From NCBI GenBank assembly GCA_937879855.1, contig CALFMO010000017.1, positions 1 through 5,702 of the forward strand: DNA of 5,702 nucleotides, written 5' to 3'. The DNA is from an uncultured Acidobacteriaceae bacterium (GTDB lineage: Bacteria; Acidobacteriota; Terriglobia; Terriglobales; Acidobacteriaceae). A program made the position numbers and the translations under genes. The notes beneath the pieces were generated by a model that worked only from the letters and a program-made list of their open reading frames with translations, had not been told where the DNA came from and searched no databases. Positions 5,653 through 5,702 of this stretch are shown one piece after another (the stretch's first letter is position 1; the number at the start of each line of letters is the position of its first letter).

Positions 5653-5702
5653 AGTAGCGCACGAGTAGCATCGCGGGTTTCGCGCGCCGAGCGGCGCGTG
5701 GG

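Noticed and set aside
5683..5698. Hairpin CGCGCC-GAGC-GGCGCG at the right edge
   Set aside because: A short GC-only stem without a T run and cut off from its context by the window end; not enough to call a terminator.
1..5702. CRISPR array or tandem satellite
   Set aside because: No regularly spaced direct repeats of CRISPR size are visible.

Overview
The window looks like the tRNA-proximal end of a bacterial genomic island. A complete tRNA-Ala(UGC) gene lies at the right edge on the minus strand, with a near-consensus sigma-70 type promoter (TTGACA, 18-nt spacer, TATACT) and an encoded CCA. A tyrosine-recombinase (integrase) reading frame begins directly at the tRNA 3' end and runs leftward, so the inserted DNA is everything to the left of about base 5535. 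Shine-Dalgarno motifs are bacterial (AGGAGG type). By eye the right part is richer in G+C than the left, but I did not compute this and cannot name a phylum.

Right, minus strand (5652 to 4177): promoter, tRNA-Ala, integrase, a 37-residue membrane ORF, and a small XRE-type helix-turn-helix protein. The integrase is split by one in-frame amber codon at 5226-5228. All five catalytic-type residues survive downstream of it. The last three reading frames are tightly packed: the integrase stop lies inside the Shine-Dalgarno sequence of the 37-aa ORF, and that ORF's stop overlaps the XRE start (TGATG). A GC-rich hairpin at 4115-4139 separates this unit from the convergent plus-strand genes.

Centre, plus strand (1723 to 4075): three genes in a row. 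They are a conserved-looking all-helical protein with a helix-hairpin-helix-like stretch, a PD-(D/E)XK nuclease (D98, E111-x-K113, QxxxY), and a two-domain protein with homing-endonuclease-associated repeats followed by an uncharacterised domain with strongly patterned acidic, Cys and Trp residues. The first two overlap by 65 nt. I infer a DNA-recognising and DNA-cutting accessory module, possibly defensive. This is the best candidate in the window for an undescribed system.

Left, plus strand (1 to 1680): a membrane protein with a C-terminal Cys cluster, cut by the window edge, then small hydrophobic ORFs. The last of these, at 1473-1680, appears frameshifted. I recognise no family here, and part of it may be decaying sequence.
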